Shown piece after piece: positions 26,106 to 40,043 of a DNA stretch of 64,000 nucleotides. Origin of the DNA: Portunus trituberculatus. Its lineage: Eukaryota; Arthropoda; Malacostraca; Decapoda; Portunidae. Location: the NCBI RefSeq assembly GCF_017591435.1, contig NC_059283.1:5713512-5777511 (forward strand). The letters run 5' to 3'. Under the pieces are notes generated by a model. That model was not told the DNA's origin. It made no database searches and saw only the letters and a list, made by a program, of their open reading frames with translations. The stretch's first letter is position 1. Every line of letters starts with the position of its first letter. Both the position numbers and the translations under genes were made by a program.

Positions 26106-29100
26106 TCATTTCACAGACACTGATATTATGGTGATGTCATCGTATGGCTTATCTGTCTTGGGATTGGTCTTGACATTGGAGATGTTCTGCACCACCTCCA
26201 TTCCCTTGATGACTCGGCCGAACACTGTGTGCTTGTTGTCCAGCCAGGGCTGCAGGAGGAAGGCAAGAGTCAGGTGATGCAGTGCTGTTAAAACTCATCT
26301 TTCTAATTCAAAACTTCCAAATGAAGCACTAAATGTTGAAGACACAAGCAAGGTAATGCAACTTCATTTATATTCATTCATCTTATTGATCACAGAACAA
26401 AAGTTTGATGACTGTAAGAGGGACAAGAAAGCTACATAATAAAGGAGTGATTGGAGAATAAGGCAGAAACGTAACACAGGAATACCACCATATGAGGACA
26501 GGCAATGCATTTCCAGAAGTATTTAATGGTTTCATTCTGACAAACACTAACATCCACCACATTCTCTTCTCACCACATAACAACAAAAATATCCAATTTC
26601 TTTTGTCCATCCTCTGTATCTCAAATCAGCAGCATCTTTAGATTATCTTTAGCCAAAATTGGGAGTCTACTAAACAAAATCCTGTCAGCAACTTAATTTT
26701 TCATCCTGAGTTTTGTGGTGTTTTGCAAACAGTAAATACCTTCACAAAATAAAGAAGAGACTTACTGTGGGAATGACTGTGAAGAAGAACTGAGAACCAT
26801 TGGTGTTTGGACCAGCATTTGCCATGCTGAGAGTGTAGGGGCGGTCATGACGAAGGGAGGGGTGAAATTCGTCCTCAAACTCTGTTCCCCAAATGCTCTC
26901 CCCTCCAACGCCAGTTCCTGAAGGTGAACCAGTGCAATATGGAAATATAGACACTACAAGAACAAAATAAGACTGTATATTTCATGCTTTCAAGGATATC
27001 ACTGCATATTTTTATATATTAGACATGAGAGCATATATATATAAAATAATATCAAACCACAACTTTTGTGGAGTTATTTGTACATTAAGAAAGGAGTTTT
27101 GTTACAAGGAGGGAGACTGCAGTATGGAGAAAAAGTACAAAAGATTGGACTTGTCAAAAGTGTGATATGCCCAAGGAATTTGTAAATACAAATATCAATG
27201 CAAAACATCTGACAAAAAAAGACAAAACATACCCAGTGGATCTCCAGTCTGAATCATGAACTGTTTTATGACGCGGTGGAACAAGTGGCCGTTGTAGTAA
27301 CCATTCTTAACGTGCACACAGAAGTTCTCCACTGTCTTGGGGCACTCCTTGGGGAACAACTTCACTGTGATGTCCCCAAGTGATGTGTGGAGCACTGCTG
27401 TCTCATACAATCTCTGAGCACCTGGAACAAGACACTCAGAGTAGTACTAAGGAAGGCATTCACTGGTTTTGTTGGTAACTTTGCAAGGAACTGAAATGTC
27501 ACCAGTAAATCTTCATCATGGTTGGAATAGTACAGAAACAATTGTCTAGGGTCATGATTACCCTTGGGTAGTAACAAGCAGATACATACATATATACACC
27601 AAGGCTGTCTCCCTCAAAAATAGGTGTAGCTAAGACAAGATATACAACTTTCACATTCTCACTCATTCACACCACTCTCTTAGCTCCCTGGCCCCCAATG
27701 GAGAAGAGAAAGTATATTTCAATCCGTATAAATATTGTCCACATCTAAAACGTTTGTTCATATTTCTATCCTATCATATTACAGCTGCAAGCCATATCAA
27801 AATATCTATCACTATTGTTGTTTTTAGACTAAAGTTCTGTGGTTGTAAAATTCCCCACCTCCTTGTTCTGTGGCAGCAATGATGTCCTCCTTGGAAGGCT
27901 TCTCATTGAAGACGTCCCGATCAGTGTCCACACTCTTGGTGTCTGTGGCATCTCGCCTGGTGAAGAGATAGAAGCGGTTCTTTCTGAAGGCTGTGGCCAC
28001 CAGTGTTGGATCTGCCTTGATGGAATCCAGGGCAGGGTTTTCTGAGGCCTCCATCTCCATGGTGAGAGGACCTTTGTTCTTCTTCACTTTCCCCTGAAAT
28101 GCAAGTTGTTTGTTAATGAATCTGATACTGAAAGAAATATTGAAGCAGTCATAATCTAATAAGCTTTTACCCAAAAAATGAGCTTTTTTTTTTCTGTATT
28201 TGGCAGAACATTAAAAAAAAGAATTAATGTGCATTTCCTATCACAACAAAATATGTAAAGCTAAAGATACCTCAATATTTTACAATCATAGTATATTGGA
28301 CTAAGAACACCAGGAAGAATGCAATGGACTGAGAAACACAGCAGGGATTCACTATCATTCACTACATCTTGGAAGAATGCACTAAGCTAAGAAACACAGT
28401 CAAGGCTACACTACCACTCAGCACACACCTGGAAGAGTGCAAGGTTCAGCAGCCGCAAGTTCTCAGGCTTTCCAATCGTTCGAACCAGGCGGTTGTTGTG
28501 CAGGTTGACAATCTTCACTCCAAGCATGGTGGCATACAGGAGGAAATAGCCACTCTCATCGTACAAGATGTTGCAAACTCCCAGAGCTCCTCCCTTCTCC
28601 ACATCTCGCTCCACGGCCAACCTGATGAAAGTAAAAGAAATATGACACTGGTTTCCCTTAGAAATGAAGCAGAATACAGAATATTTACAACAGCCTGAAT
28701 GTTTTGTCTTCCTTGTCTATTGTTACCACCTCCCTAGATTCACACACCATGGGAAAACAAAATCAATGACATGTTTCAAGATCCCATATGTCATTAGAAC
28801 AGATTTATCTACAATGAAAGAAAATTATGTCATCTACTAATTTTTCCTCAACATCTCAGATGACATGACAGACAAAATCCCAAAGACAAACAGTATAACT
28901 CAAATGACATTCTTCAAAATCTGAATACTGGAAGGAGGTCACTGATGAAACTCACCGTCTGCCAAACTCCATGTTGGGAATCTGCTGTTTCTGCTGCTGT
29001 AGCTCAATGTAGTGCTGCAAGCTTTCATCAAACACTCTGGTCATTTTCCCAGTAAGGAACTTGAACACTCTTACCTGCCAAAATAAAATAATAATAATAG

Positions 29101-30970
29101 GGAAAAATAAGCTAAAACTTAATTAAAAACCATAATATAGAACTTAAGCACAAGACTCTAACTTTCCAAAGAAATCAGCCATAAATAAGCAAGCATGCTG
29201 AAGGAGAAAAACATAGAATTTTAACATGTATTATCAAGTGTTTCAGGATAATGCAGTGTTTTCAACTGTATCATGATTCCAGTGATAGGGTGTGGTGGAT
29301 GAGATAAAACATTGTCAGGAGACTAAATAAGATCTAAAACCTTTAAAATAATCATAATGAGAGTTTGAGGAGTCTAAGGATACAAACACTAGTTCAAATA
29401 TCAATTAACATGTCCACAGTAAAATGGTTCAGTGAGTTAAGGTAAAGTGGAGTGAATGACCCATCACTGTTTACTCACTCTCTTGTCATCACCAATTGTG
29501 GCAAAGTGCAGTCCATCGGGTGAGATGGTCATGCACCGCGGCACTGTCTTGTTCTTCACAAACTCAAACAAATCAGTGTCCAGTTTTGACCTGAAGTTGA
29601 CACAAGTTGGTGTCTGGAAGTCCTTTTTTGACCCAGCCCAGTACTCAATCATGCCGATCTCATCCACAGAAAGAACAACATCAAATCTGTGGTTATACTG
29701 AAAAGAAGAAAAGCATTTATTGCAATCATATCAATACTTAAACATGAAAAAAATTTTGTTCAAATATCATCACATCTCTGTACTGTATCCATGTATCAAA
29801 CATCACAAGATAAATATGAAAACCTTATTGGTACCAATTAGTTATACTAAAAAATACCTCTTTCTATTCAATCATCATATCTCTGCATCAAAACATCAAA
29901 GTTCACACACCTTTATGATTGTGACAGGCTTGGTGTGGATGGTCTCCAGTACATGCAAGGGTATGTTGGTGCCATGGCCATCAAATATGTAGATTTTAGG
30001 ACTCTCAGAGTCTGCCACGGCAAGTGTGTGTTGTGGGTCTGACACCGGGTGGATCCACTCCCCCGTCAAGGGAATGAAATCCAGCTTCATCATGTTGATC
30101 ATATCTGTGATACAAAATGAAAAATAAATACACAATAATGGAAAATATACATACAAAAAGACAACTGGAAAAATCAAGTGATGAAAATGCAAAAACTGTG
30201 TTTGTAGGTGTTTTTTCTTAACCTCAAGATCGACAATTTCATACGCTGTCATTTTAAGTAGTTGACCAATTTTCTATTTTTTTATGCGCTTCTTATATGA
30301 GGTTAGACTTTTTCCAATAGCAAATAACATATAATAACATACATCACCCACTAACAAACACTAACACTTACCAAAATTTTCCACATCAAACACCTTGAGA
30401 CTCTTGTCATTTGAGAGGGAGACCAGTCTGGTGCCTGGGTGGTTCACTGCCAGCTGCTGCACATTGCCAAGGTGGGCACGGAAATGCTTCACAAACTCCA
30501 CTCCCTCTTCCTGCTTCTTCCAAAACTTGATGTGGCCGTCACAACTCCCAGTGACAATGAAATCTGTCCTGTAAATAGAGAAATGTTTTATTGATATATT
30601 TCTTTTACATACTGCACTATAGCACCTTATATATAACTAATTTTGTATCATTCAGTGGACAATAAGTCTATCAATCATATATCACAGATCATATAGCTAT
30701 CTTGCTGGTTTCATTATACACAAAGGTACTTCATAAGAGGTAAATAGGAATATAAGGGCGCTTACTTGGTCACCACCACGTGAGTCACTGTGTCCCGGTG
30801 CATGTAGCTCTTCTCATAATACTCGGCACACGGCAGGTTCTCCAGGTACATTTGTTCATGCTCCAGCACTACAAGCAAACAGAACACATCAATCAACAGT
30901 GAAATATCAATGGTATGTATAGCATGGTGCACTAAAGAGCACTGAAAACATGTCACCTCAGTCTCCCAGA

Positions 30971-31001
<31 letters not shown>

Positions 31002-31035
31002 TAATAATAAAGATGGTGATGATGATGATAATATA

Positions 31036-31102
<67 letters not shown>

Positions 31103-32603
31103 AATAATAATGATAACAGTACTCTTTCTATGAATATTAATACAAGGCTGATGTCATGGTAAATAGTGAAGAGGAAGAGGATGAAGGGACATGACACGGC
31201 AACCTTCCACAGATTCTTCCTTCACTCCAATTCCTTGAGCCAATGAGGCAACAAGACTACGCTGCTACACCCATCTCAACACCACATGGAAGTCTCACCC
31301 TGTGATACTAACTATTGCAGGACACAGTGAGTGGCAGGATAGGAAACAGGACAATGGCTGTCTATGATACATAACACCAACGAAGACAAGGCAGTGGTCT
31401 TGGTGATCTCAAACTATATCTCCACAGAGGAAAGCCTAAAAATTACAAAGATGTTGACAAGCAGTGGCCAGTAGCAGTGTGTCAAATGCTCAGGAGGTTT
31501 GTCAAAAGGGGTCCCTATCATCTGCCCTTCTCCTGGTCATCAGACATCTGACTGCTGGGGTGATATCTGTCATCCTCCCCCAGCACAATGTCAGGGAATT
31601 AACTAGAAATGAACCCAGCTTCTCTCCTGCCATCCACCACCATCTTACCCCAAACCAAGGAAGAAAAAACCTTTTCAAGTTTTCCCTCTCCCCAGCCAAA
31701 GTAACTATGGTTACATTTTGTGTAATTTCAGAGGTTAGAGTTGATCATCCATTCCAGGCTGTCTGTAGAACTTAAACACAAATCAAGTCACAGTCACACA
31801 TATGTTTCCAAGGCAAGACATAACATGGTATGAGAAATTCCACTTTTTGTTTAATTTGAGCAATTAAAATTTTTTTTATTTATTCTGCATTTTCTATACA
31901 ATCATAACAAAAATCAGAAATCACACACCATGTTCTCAAGGCTAAAAATGTCACACCATTAGATAATCTGCTGAAAAAAAATACTACAGAACCAAAATAT
32001 TACTGTCCTTTAGTAAGGCTCAAGTGGTTGAGTTTAATTTATATGATTTACTTTGTGCCACATCATTTTAGGCACACACACCAGGTTTTCAAGGCAAGAC
32101 GTGAGATGACACGAGCTAATATACTGAGAAAATAATGAAAAACACATGAACAACTGCTACCTGTTTAATCTCACTGGTACGTTTGCTTTTCCGGAACAAT
32201 CCAAATTCAGAAACACAAATCACATCACTTCAGTTACACACATCATGTTCCTAAGACAACATGTGAGATAACAAGAACTAAGCTACTACAAAAAGACTAA
32301 TAACCTAATGTAGTGTTCCCTTTTATAACAACTCTAGGGGTTAGGCTTGACCTTTCACACCAAACCAGCGTCACGTCACTTCAACCACACATACCAAACC
32401 AATAAGTGATATGACATGAGCCAACCTACCAAGAAAACACTGTGAAAGTAACGTAGCGTTGTTTTTATACAAGCCTAGCAGTTACCTTTGATTTTCTTGA
32501 TCCTGGGCTCCGCGGCAGCTTCCTGAGGCCTCGGCCCGATCCACTCCTCCTCACTGCCCTCCTCTCCCTCTTGTTCATCGTGCTTCCTCTTGGCGTCACT
32601 CAT
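26106..32603 (-). CDS. PPWD1: PPWD1, WD40-repeat cyclophilin of the spliceosome
   Basis: Eleven exons join in frame to 620 residues (human about 646): 32603-32486, 30868-30766, 30568-30372, 30104-29911, 29697-29479, 29074-28956, 28621-28429, 28093-27859, 27421-27233, 26917-26766, 26249-26106. All introns are GT-AG. Residues 1-39 are acidic and lysine-rich, and the exon ends IKKIK. WD40 units run from about 60 to 400 (for example FIVTGSCDGHIKFW and RLVSLSNDKSLKVFD). A cyclophilin domain fills about 463-620. It has FHRVIKQFMIQTGDP (R509, F514, Q517 match the cyclophilin A catalytic R55, F60, Q63), ANAGPNTNGSQFF, and PWLD with W575 at the cyclosporin-contact position. It is therefore probably an active prolyl isomerase. 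PPWD1 is known as a nuclear spliceosome C-complex component. The gene appears intact. Confidence 0.96.
30970..31115. repeat. (ATA)n/(ATG)n trinucleotide repeat in PPWD1 intron 1
   Basis: Runs of AAT/ATA pass into GAT/ATG and back, about 145 bp, close upstream (on the transcript) of exon 2. Confidence 0.95.
31770..32440. repeat. Degenerate minisatellite, about 150-bp unit, in PPWD1 intron 1
   Basis: A phrase of the form 'cacacacaccatgtt(c/t)tcaaggcaagac(g)tgagat(g/a)aca(c/a)gagctaa' recurs about five times, near 31795, 31925, 32080, 32240 and 32385, with 130-160 bp spacing. Copies are strongly diverged, which marks an old array. Confidence 0.65.
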
Positions 32604-32810
32604 CTCCGCGGTATTACCTGTGTCCTTGTGACCTGTGTGGCTCTGTGTCAACCCCCAGGTACTAGGAATACTGGGCTATATTGTGTTGTTTCTTTCTGTA
32701 CTAAACCACGCGCAAGGTAAACACGCCGACCGTCCCACTGCCAGGATGCTGCTGCCACGGCGACGCGGGAAACTTGCGCCCTATTGTACAGGAGGGTGAA
32801 AGTAACCTAC
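32604..32810 (-). promoter_or_regulatory. PPWD1 5' flank and presumed promoter
   Basis: Sequence directly upstream of the PPWD1 ATG. It is CpG-richer from 32700 to 32780. No clear TATA box is seen. The start site cannot be fixed, and an upstream non-coding exon is possible. Confidence 0.35.
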
Positions 32811-32814
32811 ACAA

Positions 32815-33660
<846 letters not shown>

Positions 33661-35955
33661 TTTGAAGTGATTCATTTCTTCATAAACTTACCTTATAACT
33701 TACCTAACTAGAATTATTACCTTTCTTTTCTTCCTTCACCGTATTTGTGTCTTTTAGGGGAAGAGGCCACACTTTCAGTAGCGGCAATCTTCCTCTTCCT
33801 GTTTATCATTGTTACATTTATTTTATAAGATAAGGAAGATTTCTGAGGCTGAGAGTAACGCCAAATCGTACAAATGAGTCAAACTAACCTACGGAAAGCA
33901 AGATGCAGCAGGAAATTAAGCCTTGTAAGAAGGAAACTAAGATTATTTAGTTGTAGTAGAGGGAAGGCCTATGAAGAGGGCCAGAAGGTTGTGTACTGTT
34001 CGGTATGACATCTGAAAAGTGAGAAAGAAAGAGCATCAAAGGTAATACATATAAGGTAATGAAGCGATGTGCACATAAATCTTTGAAAAAAAAAATGGGA
34101 AGATTACTGAGGCTGGAAGCAGAGTGACTGAAGAGGTATAATTAACTAACTAAATTTTGCACCACGAATATACAAGACATCTCCCAAAGCAAGTCGGGAA
34201 TGATTACATGATAGAGTTTATTGGCGGTTCATGGAGTGGTAACATAGCGCAGGTGTGCAGAGGGCATTAACACTCCTCGTAAGTATACATGTGATCACTG
34301 AGAGGATCAAGAGATCTCCAGAGAGGATCAATATTTCTTCTCCATTACCTGAAGATTTGTTTACATAGTCAGCTACCATTCATTACCTTATATGCATTAA
34401 TTTATTCTTTCCCCCTTGTCTTTGAGTCAGTGGTTGGCGTCATGCATGAGTCTCCCCCAATTGTTTCTATCCCCTGTAGGAGTTTGGTGTGCATTATGTA
34501 GTGAAGACAATACACACTGACTTTATACTCTAATGTCAGCTTTCTAGTCGCGACAGATATCAGTGACGTCTAAAACTTACTGAGGTATCTATATCTTGTA
34601 CAGGAACTGCTCTGTGTATGTCTGCTGGTTTCTTGTAGCTGCTCTCATGGTCTTGTAAGCATTTTTTTTTTTTTATGTTATAGTCTATAGCGCCTGTAGG
34701 TATACTTTAAGAGTATGGGAAACACTGTCCAGTGTTCATGCAGCTTGCACCCATCAGCGGCGCAGGCAATTTTATTTACAGTGGTACCCAATTAGGGTCA
34801 ATATCACTACACAAGCGGATCTTTGGTGTAAGGCAATCATTACACCTCCACCTAGAACCTACATACATAGGATTTATTTCATGTGCTTTCTCTCACTATC
34901 TTATAAGCAAATTTACAAGCTTATGTTCCTTGTAGTGTCCCTCACAATATTAACAAAAATACATAAGCTTTTTTTTTGTCTTATAAGCAAACACAAGTAA
35001 TCTTTTGTCAGTTTATTAGTCTGTACACATGTTTGGCCACAACTGAAGCCAAACATCATAAGGCAGGAATTTCAAGTCTCACAGAATTCAAAAAATATTT
35101 GTATACCTAAGATCACGTTCTTTGGCCCAACAGTGAATTCTTCGCAAGTCCTTGACTTGCTATACTACTGAGGAGATATCTATTAATCACAATATATGGT
35201 AAATATAAATAACTAAGTGTATAACTCGCTCTCTCTAATCATTGTTAACCCATTTCTACTCACTCCTCGCGTTAATTAGTTGAGTTACACCATCGTCTAC
35301 ACTCGTACCCAACACCACGTGCCTGTAACTACTCACACGTCATATAATCATACACACGTCTCACTTTGTATGCTTGTCTGCTGCTGGGAACTGCATAGCT
35401 GCGAAGCATCCCTCCATACACCAGTAAGGCTAAGGTGGTGACTGGATCAAGGGTTCACTTCCTGCGAACTCTACCGGTAACCACTGCTCCTGAATCGTCC
35501 TGAGCGCACCACAACACCACTCAAGGCATTCCTGATGATCACTTCTTCAGCCTCCCACGCCTATTACTCCTTCAAATACTATAGATAGGCCGCGCGGGAC
35601 CTGCTTACCAAAGGTGTGCCTACCCCTCCCAGTCCTGCTTCGGTGCCTCGACTTAGAAAATCAAAGCAGTGTGGCCAACTCGTGTATTGTTTCTTAGGGC
35701 TGCCATTTCGTGGACTGACAGAGGTAGGCAGGTCGAGCGGGAGCTTTCAACCGTAAGACTGCATTGAGATGCATTGAGATATCACAAAAATACAAGACCG
35801 CTATCTACTTACTCTTATCAACCGTTATGGAAAAAATGATCATCATAACAAGGCTGTTACACAACGGAAAGTCTGTAATCTGTTTCAACACACGTAAGCC
35901 AAGGCGCCGAGGCAGCGGCTGCCGGCGTGACACACGCAGCGGGGACAGGACTGCA
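33661..35955. other. Intergenic and possible LPMO 3' UTR
   Basis: No coding feature is recognised. AATAAA on the minus strand near 35009 and 34873 could end the LPMO transcript, but the choice is uncertain. AT-rich throughout, with a CpG-richer patch near 35440-35640. Confidence 0.35.
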
Positions 35956-38900
35956 CTAATCGTCGGGCACGTGCAGGGGCGCCTCGGACACGCCGCCACT
36001 TCCTGTGTTGACCGCCACGCCGTTGATGGTGACGCGAGTCGGCGCACTGATGGAGGAGATATCCCTCGCGCTGGAGTTAATGGCTTTTTCTCCTCCAGAG
36101 GTTGAGCGGTGGCGGCGGGGCGGCACAGGAGGCGGCGCTCCCAGAGGCCCGGAGATGGTAACCACAGAGCTGGCGGGTTTGGAAGGCGGCGGGGCGGTCT
36201 TGGTCCACTGGCCAGTCTGGCGTTTGAGCAGACCCTTGAAGGCGTCCTTGGCCCAGTAAAAGTAGACAATGAGGCCAAGCAGCACCACGATGATGAGCAG
36301 GAAGGCTAGCGTGAGGGCCACCACGTGCCCCACGTGGTTCACCTGGTCCTCGGGCACCAGCGTGGGCTTGCCAGCGTGGCTCTCCACGTCCACCTCGTTG
36401 TAGTCGTCCTCGTAGTCTGGCACGTAGCTCGGGGTGTCGTCCGCCGAGCCGTCCTCCTCAGTGATAGTGATGTCTGCACACGAACGGAACTCCTCCTGTG
36501 GCCCGCAGCCCACCATGCCCGTACCGTTCTCACACTTGCCCCAGTTGTTGCCCGCCACGTAGCGCCAACGCAACACGCACTGCTTGCACGTTAGTCCAGC
36601 CGGCAGCCTGTACCTGGCGAAGAACTTCTTGGACCCCGTCCCGGGGTAGTACCTGTGGAGAGCGGCGATGATTAGTATGTATGCAGCACTGTCAGGGGAT
36701 CTTTTTTTTTTTTTTTTATCTGTGATGAAACACACACACACACACACACATACATACATATACACACACCCGGTAGCTCAGTGATTAGAGCGCTGGCTTC
36801 ACAAGCCAGAGGACCGGGGTTCGATTCCCCGGCCGGGTGGAGATATTTGGGTGTGTCTCCTTTCACGTGTAGCCCCTGTTCACCTAGCAGTGAGTAGGTA
36901 CGGGATGTAAATATGGAGTAGGCAGTAGTCACCTGCCGCCCGGTGGAATACTCCAGGAGAGGTACTTACGGGGATGTAGGCAGTGCTGCAGACTGAGTGA
37001 TTCCCGTGTCCTCTCTTCCCGGTTCCCTTTGTGGTCTCATTTATACAATTGAGCAGCTGCAGCCTGCCCTCTAAAGACAACTTCTACTACTTCCTACACT
37101 ACACTACAACACCTTACACTTTTACACTCTCTTCAAATCAAAATTTAATAATGGCTTCACCACGCCCTGCCTCGGAGTCCCCTCTGGGAGGGACCATAAA
37201 TGTCCCCAGGTCGGACTGCCCCTCTGCTGTCGACCTTGGGTGTCTTGACACTTCATCTAATACTTTCACTATCAATTTCTGCAACATTCGTGGCCTTCGT
37301 TCTAATTTTCAATCTGTGGAACACCACCTCTCCTCTACTAAACCTCATCTTCTCTTCCTAACCGAAACACAGTTGTCTGTGACTACTGACAGCAGCCCCT
37401 TTTCTGTTCCCTCCTACTTGCTCTATCCTCATTTTCAATCCAAAGCTGGATGTTGCGCATACGTGCGTAACGACACCACTTGCTCTCGTGCCCACAATCT
37501 TGAATCTTCAGAATTTTCTACCATCTGGCTAAGACTTCAATGTCACTCTCTAACTAAATTCATCTGTGCTGTATACCTCTCACCTAATTCCTCTGACTAT
37601 GTAAAATTCTTTGACTATTTGACTTCCAAGGTGGAGCACATCTTATCTCACTTTCCTTTTGCTGAGATCTCCATTTTAGGGATTTCAATGTTCACCACCA
37701 GCTTTGGCTTTCATCTTCTTTCACTGACCAACCTGGTGAACAAACCTTCAACTTTGCTATCCTTCATGACCTAGAGCAGCTAGTGAAGTTCCCTACCCGT
37801 ATTCCTGACCGCCTTGGAGACACGCCCAACATTCTTGATCTTTTCCTAACCTCCAACCCTTCTGCTTACTCTGTTAAACTTTCCTCTCCGTTGGGCTCCT
37901 CCGACCACAATCTAATTTCCGTTACCAGTTCTATCACTCCAGTGCAGCCTCAGGACCCGCCTAAGCGGAGGTGCTTCTGGCATTTTAACTCTGCTAAGTG
38001 GGAGGAACTAAGGCAGTACTATTCTGATTTCCCTTGGGATGATTATTGTTTTCATGTCAGAGATCCTTCTCTTTGTGCCGAGCGCATAACAGAGGTGATT
38101 ATCTCTGGCATGGAGCTATACATTCCTCATACTTTCTCTAACCCTAAAGCTAAAAAGCCTTGGTTTAACTCTGCTTGTTCTCGTGCTGTCAATGATAGAG
38201 AGGCGGCTCACAAACGGTTCCGTAGCCATCCAACTGCTGAAACTCATGCCCTATATATTTCTGCCCGTAATCATGCCAAATCTATTCTCCAACTTACTAA
38301 AAACTCTTTCATCAATAGAAAATGTCAAAGTCTTTCCAATTCTAACTCCTCTCGAGATTTCTGGCATCTAGCCAATAATATCTCTAACAACTTTACTTCT
38401 TCGTCTTTCCCTCCTTTACTTCATCCAGATGGCTCTACAGCTGTCTCTTCTTTTCTAAAGCTGAACTCTTCGCTCAAACCTTTGCTACCAACTCAACTTT
38501 GGATGATTCTGGGCATATTCCTCCTACTCCTCCACCCTCTGACTACTTCATCCCTAAAATTAAAATTCTTTATAAAGACGTTTTCCTGGCCCTCTCTGGC
38601 CTTGATTCTCGGAAGGCTTACGGTCCGGATGGAGTCCCTCCTGTTGTTCTCAAAAACTGTGCTTCCGAACTCGCTCACTGCCTGGTCAAACTCTTTCATC
38701 TGTGTCTCTCTACTTCTATTTATCCTTCTTGCTGGAAGTTTGCTCACATTCAACCTGTCCCTAAAAAGGTGACCACTCCAATCCTTCTAACTACCGCCCT
38801 ATAGCTTTGATTTCCTGCCTTTCTAAAGCCTTTGAGTCTATCCTTAATAGGAAGATAATGAGGCATCTATCAGCTCACAACCTTCTCTCTGATTGCCAGT

Positions 38901-39837
38901 ATGGTTTCCGTAAAGGCAGATCTACTGGTGATCTTCTTACTTTCCTAACTGAATCTTGGTCATCCTCTTTTAGGGACTTCGGTGAAACCTTTGCTGTCGG
39001 CCTTGACATATCGAAAGCCTTCGATAGAGTCTGGCACAAATCTTTAATTTCTAAACTACCCTCCTACGGATTCTATCCTTCTCTCTGTACCTTCATCTCC
39101 AGTTTCCTTTCCGATCGTTCTATTGCTGCTGTAGTAGACGGTCACTGTTCTTCCCTAAAACTATCAACAGTGGTGTTCCACAGGGTTCTGTCCTATCACC
39201 CACTCTCTTTCTATTATTCATCAATGATCTCCTAAATCTGACTCAATGCCCTATCCACTCCTATGCTGATGATACCACCTGCATTATTCAACAGCGTTCA
39301 ACAGACGCCCAACCCAACAACAATTAAATGACTCAAGGCGAGATGCTATAGGACGCCTAACTTCTGATCTTTCACTTGTTTCTGATTGGGGCAGAGAAAA
39401 CCTGGTTTTGTTCAATGCCTCAAAAACTCAATTTCTACAACTATCTACTCGACATAACCTTCCAGACAACTATCCTCTCTTCTTCAATAACACTCAACTT
39501 CCCTCTCCTCTACATTAAACACACTCGGTCTATCCTTCACTAAAAATCTAAACTGGAAATTTCACATCTCTACTCTTGCTAAATCAGCTTCCAAGAAGTT
39601 AGGTGTCCTATGGCGTCTTCGTCCATTTTCTCTCCCTCCCAGCTGCTTGCTCTGTACAAGGGCCTTATCCGCCCGTGAGTTGTGACCTTGTTGTCCCGGT
39701 GTGTCACCGCCGCAATGTGTGTCTTCCTGGTCTCAGGCCTATCCGAAGATCGGAAATAATGAGCTCTGAGCTCTTTCCGTAGGGTAACGTCTGGCTGTCT
39801 CGTCAGAGACTGCAGCAGATCAAACAGTGAAACAGTG

Positions 39838-39889
<52 letters not shown>

Positions 39890-39985
39890 CGCCTTGAAAA
39901 CCACTGGCTCCGCTCATCGCAAGGTTTTCTTCGTCTCGCCCCGCTCGTCTCCGTAACGTTCGTCTCGTCCCGCTCGTCTCTCCTT

Positions 39986-40043
<58 letters not shown>

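Noticed and set aside
25641..26123. 160-codon plus-strand frame opposite the PPWD1 terminal exon and 3' flank
   Set aside because: It has no recognisable domain, overlaps the certain PPWD1 last exon in antisense and includes a tRNA-like fragment.
36325..36594. Plus-strand open frame of 89 codons opposite LPMO exon 4
   Set aside because: It is the antisense shadow of a high-GC coding exon. The minus strand matches the AA15 family, the plus strand nothing.
35956..36765. LPMO last exon read as a 269-residue protein starting at 36765
   Set aside because: That start lies in a CA repeat within the intron. The acceptor at 36653 and the in-frame join to exon 3 explain the sequence better.
36768..36839. 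Functional tRNA-Val(CAC) gene
   Set aside because: The fold is good, but the same head plus about 85 bp of identical body recurs at 46908. This marks a retroposed SINE.
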